Positions 25,301 to 31,055 of a stretch of 32,362 nucleotides of DNA are shown in pieces. Origin of the DNA: CAXSDR01 sp964236445 (lineage in GTDB: Bacteria; Actinomycetota; Actinomycetes; Motilibacterales; Motilibacteraceae). Location: assembly GCA_964236445.1 (NCBI GenBank), contig CAXSDR010000035.1:1-32362 (forward strand), read 5' to 3'. A model generated the notes under the pieces. It was not told the DNA's origin, did not search any database, and worked only from the letters and a program-made list of their open reading frames with translations. A program made the position numbers and the translations under genes. Numbering within the stretch: the first letter of the stretch is position 1; every line of letters begins with the position of its first letter.

Positions 25301-25415
25301 GCGCCACACCTACCGCCAGACTCAGCGAGAGCGACAGCACGGCGATCAGCCTCGTCACGCTCGGACGAAAGGGGCGTGCGGACGTGCCGCGGACGGACAC
25401 GTGTGGGTGGTGCAT
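22359..25415 (-). CDS. Giant membrane-tethered PstS-like binding protein
   Basis: The 1018-residue protein has a signal peptide (about 20-48, ending TAHADA), an N-terminal beta-rich domain (about 55-300, with VAVLQCWGANPNRDQC and other Cys pairs), and a periplasmic-binding-type region (about 320-760). The latter shows SLSHSVQSDSQAVASFARG, ATDMAVVHAASLDS and RLIRGLQSGTSQFG, reminiscent of PstS anion loops. Residues about 780-960 form a Pro/Thr/Ser/Gly linker with a tandem 12-residue repeat. A helix (WALLTVLLLGFAAAAASQVL) and a basic tail (FRSSRRSLPSLLRRAK) close it. No lipobox or LPXTG motif is present. ATG at 25415 has AGGAG 8 bp upstream. The 3' end overlaps the sortase-like gene start as GTGA. 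The ligand is unknown; operon context suggests phosphate or phosphorylated compounds. Confidence 0.8.
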   Translation of the reverse strand: MHHPHVSVRGTSARPFRPSVTRLIAVLSLSLSLAVGVALGPLSRTAHADAAPAASVTKAVVDFDGNSTGGTVTVDKTTDLRDQVVHVSWTGLHPSLSGDYMYADDQPRVLDDAGEPLAPDGAYTAREPASSLRTVAVLQCWGANPNRDQCLTYASPNSVQGPQFWTNDPGDYVQWAVDHPGLDPNVYYVTGAAMWDGRETAADVAGYGLDPRATGRNQPTAFPFMTRSGKVYPNGNPPDISEGGNSSDNHRNGLTASDGTGSTDIELYTKESAPSLGCDAAHECSLVVVPLDLMTRTWGPDPEAQAYFDANPADMLTYGISSMRPSMYFTASNWARRIVFPLGFLDEGAACPLGGAQVQSAGNEQSAEAITSWQRPLCNGSVPVSLSHSVQSDSQAVASFARGATDMAVVHAASLDSATKRAPELAPIAASGIGFAWLDDQAPTGQTLKLTPRVMAKLLTESYSTHVDPNTPTAAGTLGQDPDYLRTNPPVVLPDGSTASPLLNVRADPVLVANGGDAIRELWDWVLADADAAAWVNGAPDPWGMTINATWRGYRGSDRFEHRDSWVCATSEICQQSSLGSPPGDLDAYYAEAVKTAMPHQLLAKTVGSSDTGTVRLIRGLQSGTSQFGSTSPFGVTPVTYGWITEPFRTVGLRMDMVFAASATSSRYRVQMAALQNAAGNFVQPDVTGLAHAVKAAVQDPKTGAWSVPVTVADPLAYPVTDISHAEVATTGMAPEVAAKVAAVLDHAAGPGQLLGPEAGALPQGYVPLPTVMQDQTEKIANDVRAQAGPLTLQTLTGTVPTPTPTSTPTLTSTPTPTSTPTLTNVTPVAKPAPTVSLNASQSRAALPESPPVVPVNHVPQATATPTVTPTVSRSPSPSPSTSAKAGPTPSSSPTKEPTAANNSDGSRKTVGHGSGGSGGGGGVVPPVVPPSSAAHIGASSASPEPASSTAPDLAPAGAVPVAQVQTVATQSEAAGPMKWALLTVLLLGFAAAAASQVLAFRSSRRSLPSLLRRAKTT
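22945..23016. repeat. Two tandem 36-bp repeats in the linker coding region
   Basis: Two adjacent 36-bp units (22945-22980 and 22981-23016) differ at only a few positions. On the minus strand they encode TPTPTSTPTLTS and TPTPTSTPTLTN in the wall-spanning linker of the large binding protein. Repeat number could vary between strains and alter linker length. Confidence 0.8.
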
Positions 25416-25454
25416 GGTGACTGCTCCTGCAGGGATAAGGGACGACGAGCGGTG

Positions 25455-25485
25455 CGCGGGCTGCGCCGAGGCGGCGCAGCCCGCG
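25455..25485 (-). promoter_or_regulatory. 13-bp perfect hairpin between first and second operon genes
   Basis: CGCGGGCTGCGCC (25455-25467) and GGCGCAGCCCGCG (25473-25485) form a perfect 13-bp stem with a 5-nt loop, 26 bp after the stop of the small binding protein. No T tract follows on the minus strand. It could be an attenuator or an mRNA-stabilising 3' structure, letting the first gene be expressed more than the downstream transporter genes. The rest of the 96-bp gap holds only the Shine-Dalgarno sequence of the next gene. Confidence 0.6.
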
Positions 25486-25511
25486 ACCAGATCAACGGGT
25501 CAAGCGGGGAA

Positions 25512-26486
25512 CTAGACGGTCGGGACGCCGCAGCCGGAGCTCAGTGAGGAGAAACCCTGGGCGTGGACCACGTTCTGGCCGGCGGTCGAGCAGATGAAGC
25601 CGGCCGGACCGAACGCCGCGCTGAACTGGGCCGGCAGCGCGTTTGTCGAGTTCTTGAACACGTTGAACAGCGGACGCGGGTAGTTGAACCCGCCGGTGAA
25701 GCCGGAGTTGCGCGAGGACAGGTCGACGCTGGTGCCGGACGTGCCACCGAGCACGGTGAAGCGGGAGAGCGCGAACGACGCGATGACGTTCGGGTCGTTG
25801 TTGATCACGGCGGGGTCGTTCTCCTGCACGGTGTCGACCAGGAGGCAGCCGGGCTTGCTCTTCGCCGCCGTGATGTCGGCCTCGGTGGCACCGATGGCGG
25901 TGAGGAAGACCGCGCGGCTGCCGGAGCCGGACTGCGGCAGCCGGGGCTTGATGGCCGCGGAGCTGGACCCGGCGCGGACGCTGGACCACGTGAGCTTGCT
26001 GCAGGTGTAGACGGACTTCAGCTCGGCAGCGGTGAGGTTCTTGATCGCATTGGTGGTCGGGTAGTCGAACGCGTAGGTGAGGACGTCCTTCGCGAACGGC
26101 ACGAACACCAGGCCGGTGTCGGTGGCGGCCTTCGGCCGCGAGGAGCGGGCGAAGTCGAGGCAGCCGGTGGTGTCTGCCTTGAGCGCCGTGATGCCGGCGC
26201 CGGAGCCATCTGGGCGGGTGCTGGCGGCGCAACCGGCGGCGGGGGTGTAGGCGCCGCCTCGAGGCGTCGCGTCCCACGAGGCGAGCTTGTTCGTGGGTGC
26301 GGGAGTCTTGGCGTTGTAGGCGGAAGCGAGCGCGTTGATGACACTCTGGGTGGTGTCCGAACCGACGCCGACGAAGTCGGTCTTGGCTGGGGTGAACGCG
26401 GGGTCGGCGTGGGCGGGCAGCGAGGTGCTGACGACTGCCGCCGCGGCACATGCGGCGGCGCCGAGGACGCGAAGCAAGCGAGACAT
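25512..26486 (-). CDS. Secreted PstS-like substrate-binding protein
   Basis: The 324-residue protein has a signal peptide (MSRLLRVLGAAACAAAAVVS, cleavage after PAHA) and no lipobox at the expected position or C-terminal helix, so it should be released outside the membrane. The mature part follows the PstS-like pattern: FVGVGSDTTQSVINALASAY at the start, DFARSSRPK near residue 113, VLTYAFDYPTTNAIKNLTAAE near 136, and QSGSGSRAVFLTAIG near 184, the likely second anion loop. It is shorter and more divergent than true PstS. It is the first gene of the operon, with AGGA 5 bp before the ATG. The ligand is inferred from context as phosphate or a relative. Confidence 0.82.
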   Translation of the reverse strand: MSRLLRVLGAAACAAAAVVSTSLPAHADPAFTPAKTDFVGVGSDTTQSVINALASAYNAKTPAPTNKLASWDATPRGGAYTPAAGCAASTRPDGSGAGITALKADTTGCLDFARSSRPKAATDTGLVFVPFAKDVLTYAFDYPTTNAIKNLTAAELKSVYTCSKLTWSSVRAGSSSAAIKPRLPQSGSGSRAVFLTAIGATEADITAAKSKPGCLLVDTVQENDPAVINNDPNVIASFALSRFTVLGGTSGTSVDLSSRNSGFTGGFNYPRPLFNVFKNSTNALPAQFSAAFGPAGFICSTAGQNVVHAQGFSSLSSGCGVPTV

Positions 26487-26791
26487 GGAGTCCTTGTCTT
26501 CCTGGTTGACGACAGCACGGCTTTGTGCCGCGTGGATGCTCGACCAAGCAAGGCCGACAGCATCGTGAGCAACTCTGCGCAGGCTCGCGCCTACTGTGCG
26601 TTAACGAGACGCCCCGTCCACACAGACAGCAGGTGAACGATCGCCGACTCTGCAAAAACCGGACGCTCCCTGACCGGTGACGGCGCTCGACACCCGGTGT
26701 TCACGTGTGGGCGCCATGGCGGCCATCTCGCTTTCGCGTGCCGGAAAAGCAATTCCGTGAGGATCTCTGCGCTACGAGCAGGAGATTCGAC
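26487..26791. promoter_or_regulatory. Divergent promoter region with PHO-box-like site
   Basis: This 305-bp gap separates the phosphate-type operon (minus) and the YegP-like gene (plus). On the minus strand GTTCACCT (26638-26631) matches the GTTCACC core of actinobacterial PhoP boxes, about 145 bp before the operon start. A second GTGAACACC (about 26705-26697, minus) overlaps an ACACC-C-GGTGT dyad at 26690-26700. The neighbouring 11-bp units are poorly conserved, and no strong -10 was found. Phosphate control is therefore suggested but weakly supported. Confidence 0.35.
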
Positions 26792-27184
26792 ATGACGAAC
26801 GACCCACCGACCGGGCGACCACGCCGGCGCGTACACGGCGAGATCGTGCTGGTCGACGAACGCACCGTGGGATGGCGGCTCCTCGCTGCCAACGGACGGG
26901 CTCTCGCCATCAGCGTCACGACCTACCGTCGGCCCTCCCTGTGCCGTGCCAGCCTCGTACGACTTCTCCGCGAGGATCCGATGCGGATGTGCGTGCGGGT
27001 GGTCCGTCTCGCTGACTCCCCGGAGTGGGGCTGGCTTCTCCACGACAACGAGTTCAAGCCACTCGCGCGTTCGGCGAGGGTCTACAGCCGTCGCAGCCAG
27101 GCACAGAAGTCGGCCGCAGCCTTACTTGATCTCCTGGGTGGTGACGAGGCCGCTTGCGTCTGGGCGGACCACACCTCGAGCTAG
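26792..27184 (+). CDS. Protein with two YegP/DUF1508-like repeats
   Basis: The 130-residue protein appears to contain two copies of one motif: VGWRLLAANGRALAISVTTY followed by RRPSLCRASLVRLL (about residues 24-58), and WGWLLHDNEFKPLARSARVY followed by SRRSQAQKSAAALLDLL (about 75-112). Each reads as a beta-hairpin with W.L....G..LA.S...Y, then a helix, as in the YegP-type DUF1508 fold, which is itself a tandem repeat. Family function is unknown. The start at 26792 has AGGAG 7 bp upstream; an in-frame ATG at 26705 lacks one. It is divergent from the phosphate-type operon. Assignment rests on pattern reading only. Confidence 0.55.
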   Translation: MTNDPPTGRPRRRVHGEIVLVDERTVGWRLLAANGRALAISVTTYRRPSLCRASLVRLLREDPMRMCVRVVRLADSPEWGWLLHDNEFKPLARSARVYSRRSQAQKSAAALLDLLGGDEAACVWADHTSS

Positions 27185-27231
27185 CGGATCGACATCTTCC
27201 CGTTGTGTCAGCGCAACGTCTCGTATCCGCT
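27183..27231. repeat. Nested inverted repeats after the YegP-like gene
   Basis: AGCGGAT (27183-27189) pairs with ATCCGCT (27225-27231), and within the loop GTTGTG (27202-27207) pairs with CGCAAC (27212-27217) using one G-U. The outer arm overlaps the TAG stop codon. There is no T tract, so if this is a terminator it is atypical. The remaining bases to 27313 hold the next gene's ribosome site. Confidence 0.4.
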
Positions 27232-27313
27232 GAGGATGACCTCGCTTCGTTAACGTCCGTAACAGCCGCCCCGACCCGCATGGAGGCCGGTGGGCAACCT
27301 CGAGGAGTCCCAG

Positions 27314-28405
27314 ATGAACCGCACTGCCGTTGTCGGCGTGAGTGCCGCTCTGTTCGTGACCATGCTGTCGGCCTCCCCCGCCTTCGCGGCCGGGTCTTCG
27401 AGCAGCAGCACACCCGTCAGCACCCACTCCGTCGTGATCTCCGGGCTCGACAGCCCCAAGCAACTCTCCTACGACTCGTTCGCTCGTGACCTCTACGTCG
27501 GCGAGTCCGGCCACGGTGGCGACACCTGTGACGCGAACGGCCTCTGCTCGGGCACGACCGGTGCCATCACCCGGATCAAGCGTGCCGACCTCGTCACGAA
27601 CGGGACACCCACACGCGTCGTCACCGGCCTACTATCCGTGGCCTCCGCCGACGGCACCGACGCAAGTGGTCCGGACGCGGTTGTTGCCCTCGCCGGCCAG
27701 CTCGCCTTCGCCACCACAGGGCCCGCCGAAGTTGCTGCCGGCGCCGCAGCGCTGTTCCGGGCGAGCGCCAGCACGGGGACGGTGCAGCCCGTTGCGGACC
27801 TCGGCGCGTACGAAGCTGCCAACGACCCCGACATGACCGGCACGGCGTCCGACCCCTCGCAGATCGTCATTCAAGGCCTGCGCGCCCTCGTCGTCGACAG
27901 GGCCGCCAACGACGTCCTCTCGATCAACCTCAAGGGTGCCGTGAGCACCTTCGCGGTCCTGCCCTCCATCTTCCTGCCCGAGGACAACATCACCGTCCAC
28001 GCTCAGCCCACGGCCATCGCGCAGGACGGCCACGGACACATCTTCGTGGGCGACCTCGGCACCGGACAGGGCGGCGGCCGGATTACCACGTACGACGCGG
28101 GCGGCAAGCAGCTCGCTCAGATCGGTGGATTCAGTGGCATCTCGGGCCTCGCAGTCGCCGCCGACGGCAGCCTGTACGTCAGCGAGCAGAGCGCCAACCT
28201 CGATGAGAACGGCGTCGGCGGCCGGCTGACCAAGGTCACACCCAGCGGCACGCGTACCGGCGTCTCGGTCCCGGACCCCGCAGGCGTCACCGTCGGCTAC
28301 AGCAACCAGATCTATGTCGTGGTCAACTCGACCTCCGCCGCGACCTCGGCCACGCCCGGCGCCGTCTGGCGGATGAACGCGAACTCGTTCGCGCCTATCG
28401 CCTAG
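27314..28405 (+). CDS. ScyD/ScyE-family secreted beta-propeller protein
   Basis: The 363-residue protein has a signal peptide (VVGVSAALFVTMLSASPAFA) and a Ser-rich mature start. Blade-like segments match the ScyD/ScyE family: GLDSPKQLSYDSFARDLYVG, GATGAITRI-like (GTTGAITRIKRADL), PTAIAQDGHGHIFVGDLGTG, GISGLAVAADGSLYVSEQ and GGRLTKVTPSG. The family is named after cyanobacterial scytonemin genes, but most bacterial members are uncharacterised. GAGGAG lies 6 bp before ATG at 27314, favouring it over an ATG at 27290. It probably folds outside the membrane; no anchor is seen. It converges on the potassium-channel gene, 21 bp apart. Confidence 0.82.
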   Translation: MNRTAVVGVSAALFVTMLSASPAFAAGSSSSSTPVSTHSVVISGLDSPKQLSYDSFARDLYVGESGHGGDTCDANGLCSGTTGAITRIKRADLVTNGTPTRVVTGLLSVASADGTDASGPDAVVALAGQLAFATTGPAEVAAGAAALFRASASTGTVQPVADLGAYEAANDPDMTGTASDPSQIVIQGLRALVVDRAANDVLSINLKGAVSTFAVLPSIFLPEDNITVHAQPTAIAQDGHGHIFVGDLGTGQGGGRITTYDAGGKQLAQIGGFSGISGLAVAADGSLYVSEQSANLDENGVGGRLTKVTPSGTRTGVSVPDPAGVTVGYSNQIYVVVNSTSAATSATPGAVWRMNANSFAPIA

Positions 28406-28406
28406 A

Positions 28407-28419
28407 GGTCCGTCGGACC
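28407..28419. other. Small hairpin between convergent genes
   Basis: GGTCC-GTC-GGACC is a perfect 5-bp stem with a 3-nt loop, lying directly between the stop of the ScyD/E-like gene and the convergent channel gene. It may contribute to termination, but there is no T tract. Confidence 0.3.
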
Positions 28420-28426
28420 ATAGCCC

Positions 28427-28810
28427 TCAGCGCCGCTGCGCCAGTACGGCCTCGATGCGCTGCAGCGAGGCCTTGATGTCCTCCTGCTCGTCATGGCTGA
28501 ACTCGTCGGCGTTGTTGACAGCACGGGCGGTGATGTAGGCCGCGGCGAGTAGCGAGAGAAACCACGTGCTGACGATGAGGAAAGCCCCGACCCCACGACC
28601 CGCGGTGGTATGGGGATAGAGGTCGCCATAGCCCACCGTGAAACCGGTGACGATGGCCCACCACATCGCCTCGATGGGGCCCTTGTGCTCGATGAACGCA
28701 TAAAGCGTCGAGCACACGAGGTAGTCGGCGAGAATCACCGAGAACAGCAGCTGGCCCCTGTTGGCCACGCTGAGGAGCAGGCGCAGCATCGAGGCACGAA
28801 GATCCGGCAC
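28427..28810 (-). CDS. Two-helix potassium channel family protein
   Basis: The 127-residue protein has two membrane helices flanking a pore loop: LLFSVILADYLVCSTLYAFI (about 22-41), then MWWAIVTGFTVGYGDLYP (about 49-66) with the K+ selectivity filter TVGYGD, then GVGAFLIVSTWFLSLLAAAYI (about 74-95). A short acidic C-terminal helix (FSHDEQEDIKASLQRIEAVL) follows; no RCK or cyclic-nucleotide domain is present. It should form a tetrameric ion channel. It starts with GTG 10 bp after the DUF350 gene and is the last gene of the four-gene operon with the ATP-grasp ligase, a recurrent association in actinobacteria. Confidence 0.88.
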   Translation of the reverse strand: MPDLRASMLRLLLSVANRGQLLFSVILADYLVCSTLYAFIEHKGPIEAMWWAIVTGFTVGYGDLYPHTTAGRGVGAFLIVSTWFLSLLAAAYITARAVNNADEFSHDEQEDIKASLQRIEAVLAQRR

Positions 28811-28820
28811 CTGCCGGCCT

Positions 28821-29237
28821 CTAGGCGATCGACGCGATGACGATGAGCGAGACGGCGATCTCGGCGGCCCCGACGACGAGCGCCGCCGGATGCAGCGCCC
28901 TCTCGGTGAGTGTGTCGCCCAGCTTGCCGGGGGTCAGGACGTCGATCAGCACGAACGCTCCTGCCTGCAGCACGATGCCGAGGACACCGAAAGCGATCGT
29001 GTAGCCGAGCGCGTCACCGAAGCCGGAACCGGCGTTGGTCCAGATCGCCGTGAAGACGATGGCGCCGAGACCGAGGAACCCGGCCGCTAGGACGACGGCG
29101 GCACTCATGGACCGCTCCTGCCAGATGCGCTGCGACAACTTGCCCGGCGTCAGCAGGTCGAGCACGAGATAGCCTGCGAGCAGCAGCGCGATCCCGACGA
29201 GTGAATAGACGAGGGCATAACCGAGGCTCTCCAACAT
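28821..29237 (-). CDS. DUF350 membrane protein (YjfL-like)
   Basis: The 138-residue protein consists of two DUF350 repeats, each with two membrane helices and the motif LxDLLTPGKL: the first near residue 28 (LVLDLLTPGKLSQRIWQE) and the second near 100 (VLIDVLTPGKLGDTLTER). Both are followed by charged residues and a further helix. Function is unknown, but E. coli yjfL is of this family and lies with yjfM and the ATP-grasp gene yjfC. ATG at 29237 fits the family start MLESLGYALVYS; an in-frame ATG at 29288 adds non-conserved residues. It sits 66 bp after the ATP-grasp gene and 10 bp before the channel gene. Confidence 0.87.
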   Translation of the reverse strand: MLESLGYALVYSLVGIALLLAGYLVLDLLTPGKLSQRIWQERSMSAAVVLAAGFLGLGAIVFTAIWTNAGSGFGDALGYTIAFGVLGIVLQAGAFVLIDVLTPGKLGDTLTERALHPAALVVGAAEIAVSLIVIASIA

Positions 29238-29303
29238 GGAGAAGGTCCCTTCCGCATCGGGGTGTTCTGGCCATAACACGAACGGCAATGCAGGAGCCCG
29301 GAC

Positions 29304-30509
29304 TCAGGTGTCGCGTCTCCACGCGTCAGCTTCCTCAGCGGTGGGCTTGGGCGCCGAGATGACGTGCGGCACGAAACGCGCGCGCGAGTCGGTGATGAAA
29401 CCGTCGGACTCGCGGATACCCGCTCCGGCCGCCGCCCCTTCGACCAACCACGTGCCGATCACCGCGTGGTTGCCCTCGAAGCTCGGCAGCGGGCACCACT
29501 GCTGATAGACGTAGCCCTCGCCGCCGTACGTCTTCCCCGCTCCACCGACCTCGATGTCGGTTGCATGGATGCGGATGCCGTCACCTTCGCGGCCGTGCAG
29601 CGGCTTGGCGACCCACTCTGTCAGCGGTCCCGGTGCGTCGACATAGGCGGGAAGCAGGTTCTCGTGCTCGGGATAGCAGTGCCACAACGCCGCGAGAACT
29701 GCCTTGTTGCTCGGCAGCACTTTCCACGGCGGCTCGATCCAGGTGAGGCCTTGCGGCTGCGCGAGAATCCTTCGACCGAACTCCTCGCGCAGCATGTTCT
29801 CCCACGGATAGAGCTTGAAGGCTGCGTCGATCGGGTCGCCGTCGAGGTCGACGAAACGATCCGTCGCCGTGTCGTAGCCGATGTCCTCGACGGTCAGGCC
29901 GACGGTCGTGAGGCCGGCTTCGATCGCGGTGTCGCGCATGTAGGCGACGGTCATCCACTCCTCGTTCGTCTCGTCCGCTGAGTGGTGCGCGAAGTGCACG
30001 ACCTGAGAGGGCAGCCTCGGGCGGGCGGACGACCAGGCTTGGACGAGCCGCTCGTGCAACGAGTTCCACTGGTCCGTCGCAGGCATGCAGTCCTGCAGCC
30101 AATACCACTGCACAACGCTCGACTCCAGAAGTCCGGTCGGCGTGTCTGCGTTGTATTCCAGCAGCTTCGCGGGTTCGGTGCCGTCATAGCGCAGATCGAA
30201 CCGACCGTAGATCGACATCGGGTTCTCGGCGAGACTCGCCGCTGCGAGCTCCAGGGCACCTGGCACCAGGCCCAGATCACCGAGCGCACCAGTCGCGAGA
30301 TAGCGGGACGCTTCCACGCACATCTCGTGCAGCTCTTCGGTCACCGACTCGAGGTGCGCCACTTCTACCTCGGAGAGCTCATAGAAAGCCGACTCGTTCC
30401 AGTAGAGCGTCTCGGTGCCGTCGTCGTGCTCTGTGACGGGATAGACGAGACCCTGCGACTCGACGGTCTTGCGCCAGTCCTTGCGAGGCTTCGCCGCATG
30501 GCGCCACAC
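29304..30509 (-). CDS. Glutathionylspermidine-synthase-like ATP-grasp ligase (YgiC/YjfC family)
   Basis: The 401-residue protein covers the synthetase domain of glutathionylspermidine synthase without its N-terminal amidase. Family motifs are YPVTEHDDGTETLYWNESAF near residue 27, GRFDLRYDGTEPAKLLEYNADTPT at about 93-116 (written here in parts: FDLRYDG, LLEYNADTPTGLLE), WNSLHERLVQAW near 136, EEWMTVAYMRDTA near 170, LYPWENMLREEFG near 230, and WIEPPWKVLPSNKAVLAALW near 257; then KPLHGREGDGI near 315. It probably forms a peptide-like bond between a carboxylate and an amine using ATP; acceptor unknown. GTG at 30509 follows the lipoprotein stop by one base. Confidence 0.9.
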   Translation of the reverse strand: MWRHAAKPRKDWRKTVESQGLVYPVTEHDDGTETLYWNESAFYELSEVEVAHLESVTEELHEMCVEASRYLATGALGDLGLVPGALELAAASLAENPMSIYGRFDLRYDGTEPAKLLEYNADTPTGLLESSVVQWYWLQDCMPATDQWNSLHERLVQAWSSARPRLPSQVVHFAHHSADETNEEWMTVAYMRDTAIEAGLTTVGLTVEDIGYDTATDRFVDLDGDPIDAAFKLYPWENMLREEFGRRILAQPQGLTWIEPPWKVLPSNKAVLAALWHCYPEHENLLPAYVDAPGPLTEWVAKPLHGREGDGIRIHATDIEVGGAGKTYGGEGYVYQQWCPLPSFEGNHAVIGTWLVEGAAAGAGIRESDGFITDSRARFVPHVISAPKPTAEEADAWRRDT

Positions 30510-30510
30510 G

Positions 30511-30909
30511 TCAGCCGCCGTACCGGCTGCCGGAGCCGCCGCTGGACTTGCCGAAGCCACCCCGGGCGACCGTGCCCCGGGTAGCACCGGCGGCGGCGCC
30601 GCCACGCGGGATGCCGGTGTAGATGTGGTTGACGTGCACGACGGAATAGCCGCCACCGAAGCCCAGGATCGACCCGCCGAACGGCGGCACCGCACTCGCG
30701 CGGCCCAGGAAATACCACAGGAAGGGGGAGCCGGCGAGCGAGCCGTCATAGGGGTCGTCGTCACACCTGCTGTCGTCGATGCGCTGCTGGGTCGCGGCAT
30801 CGACGCAGATCGCGTTGGCGCCGTCGTTGTTGGCCCCCGAGCCGCAGCCCGTGAGGCTGGAGGCGAGCAAAGCCGTGACGCCGAGGGTGACCCTCGCTGA
30901 CTTCTTCAC
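30511..30909 (-). CDS. Lipoprotein with Gly/Arg/Ser-rich C-terminus (YgiB/YjfM-like position)
   Basis: The 132-residue protein has a lipoprotein signal peptide, LGVTALLASSLTGC, with the lipobox Cys at residue 22. The mature part holds CVDAATQQRIDDSRCDDD, an aromatic/Gly middle (PFLWYFLGRASAVPPFGG), and a low-complexity tail with VARGGFGKSSGGSGSRYGG at the end. In enterobacteria the DUF1190 proteins YgiB and YjfM precede the same ligase family; this protein has the same position, lipobox and Gly/Ser/Arg-rich tail, though sequence-level homology needs a search. GTG at 30909 lacks a clear Shine-Dalgarno sequence. One base separates its stop from the ligase start, so their translation is tightly linked. 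Confidence 0.75.
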   Translation of the reverse strand: MKKSARVTLGVTALLASSLTGCGSGANNDGANAICVDAATQQRIDDSRCDDDPYDGSLAGSPFLWYFLGRASAVPPFGGSILGFGGGYSVVHVNHIYTGIPRGGAAAGATRGTVARGGFGKSSGGSGSRYGG

Positions 30910-30951
30910 CGCGCCAAGGTAGCGCCCCGGGGGGTTGGTCGGAGGGCTTTG

Positions 30952-31035
30952 TCAACGCAGCGCGCCGACGACCACGATGACGACCATCAGCACGAGGGCC
31001 GCGGGCACGAGCCAGCGCCGGGTGCGTGGGTCCAC
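30952..31035 (-). CDS. 27-residue single-helix membrane peptide
   Basis: Reading on the minus strand gives an N-terminal DPRTRRW, then a continuous hydrophobic helix (LVPAALVLMVVIVVVGAL) and a final Arg before TGA. The positive N-terminus and single helix make a coherent tiny membrane protein. It starts 20 bp after the stop of the MFS gene (a GTG at 31044 would add three residues), so it is probably cotranscribed. Similar tiny Arg-then-Val-rich peptides recur in actinobacteria as far as I recall, but no function is known. There is no strong ribosome site. Confidence 0.55.
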   Translation of the reverse strand: MDPRTRRWLVPAALVLMVVIVVVGALR

Positions 31036-31055
31036 GCACTTCACGCTAGTGCACG

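Noticed and set aside
17195..25415. LPXTG-type sorting signals in the tethered binding proteins
   Set aside because: No LPXTG, LAXTG or NPXTG-like motif precedes either C-terminal helix.
30916..30955. TTGACA and TACCTT on the minus strand as a lipoprotein promoter
   Set aside because: The spacer would be 28 bp, far longer than the usual 16-19.
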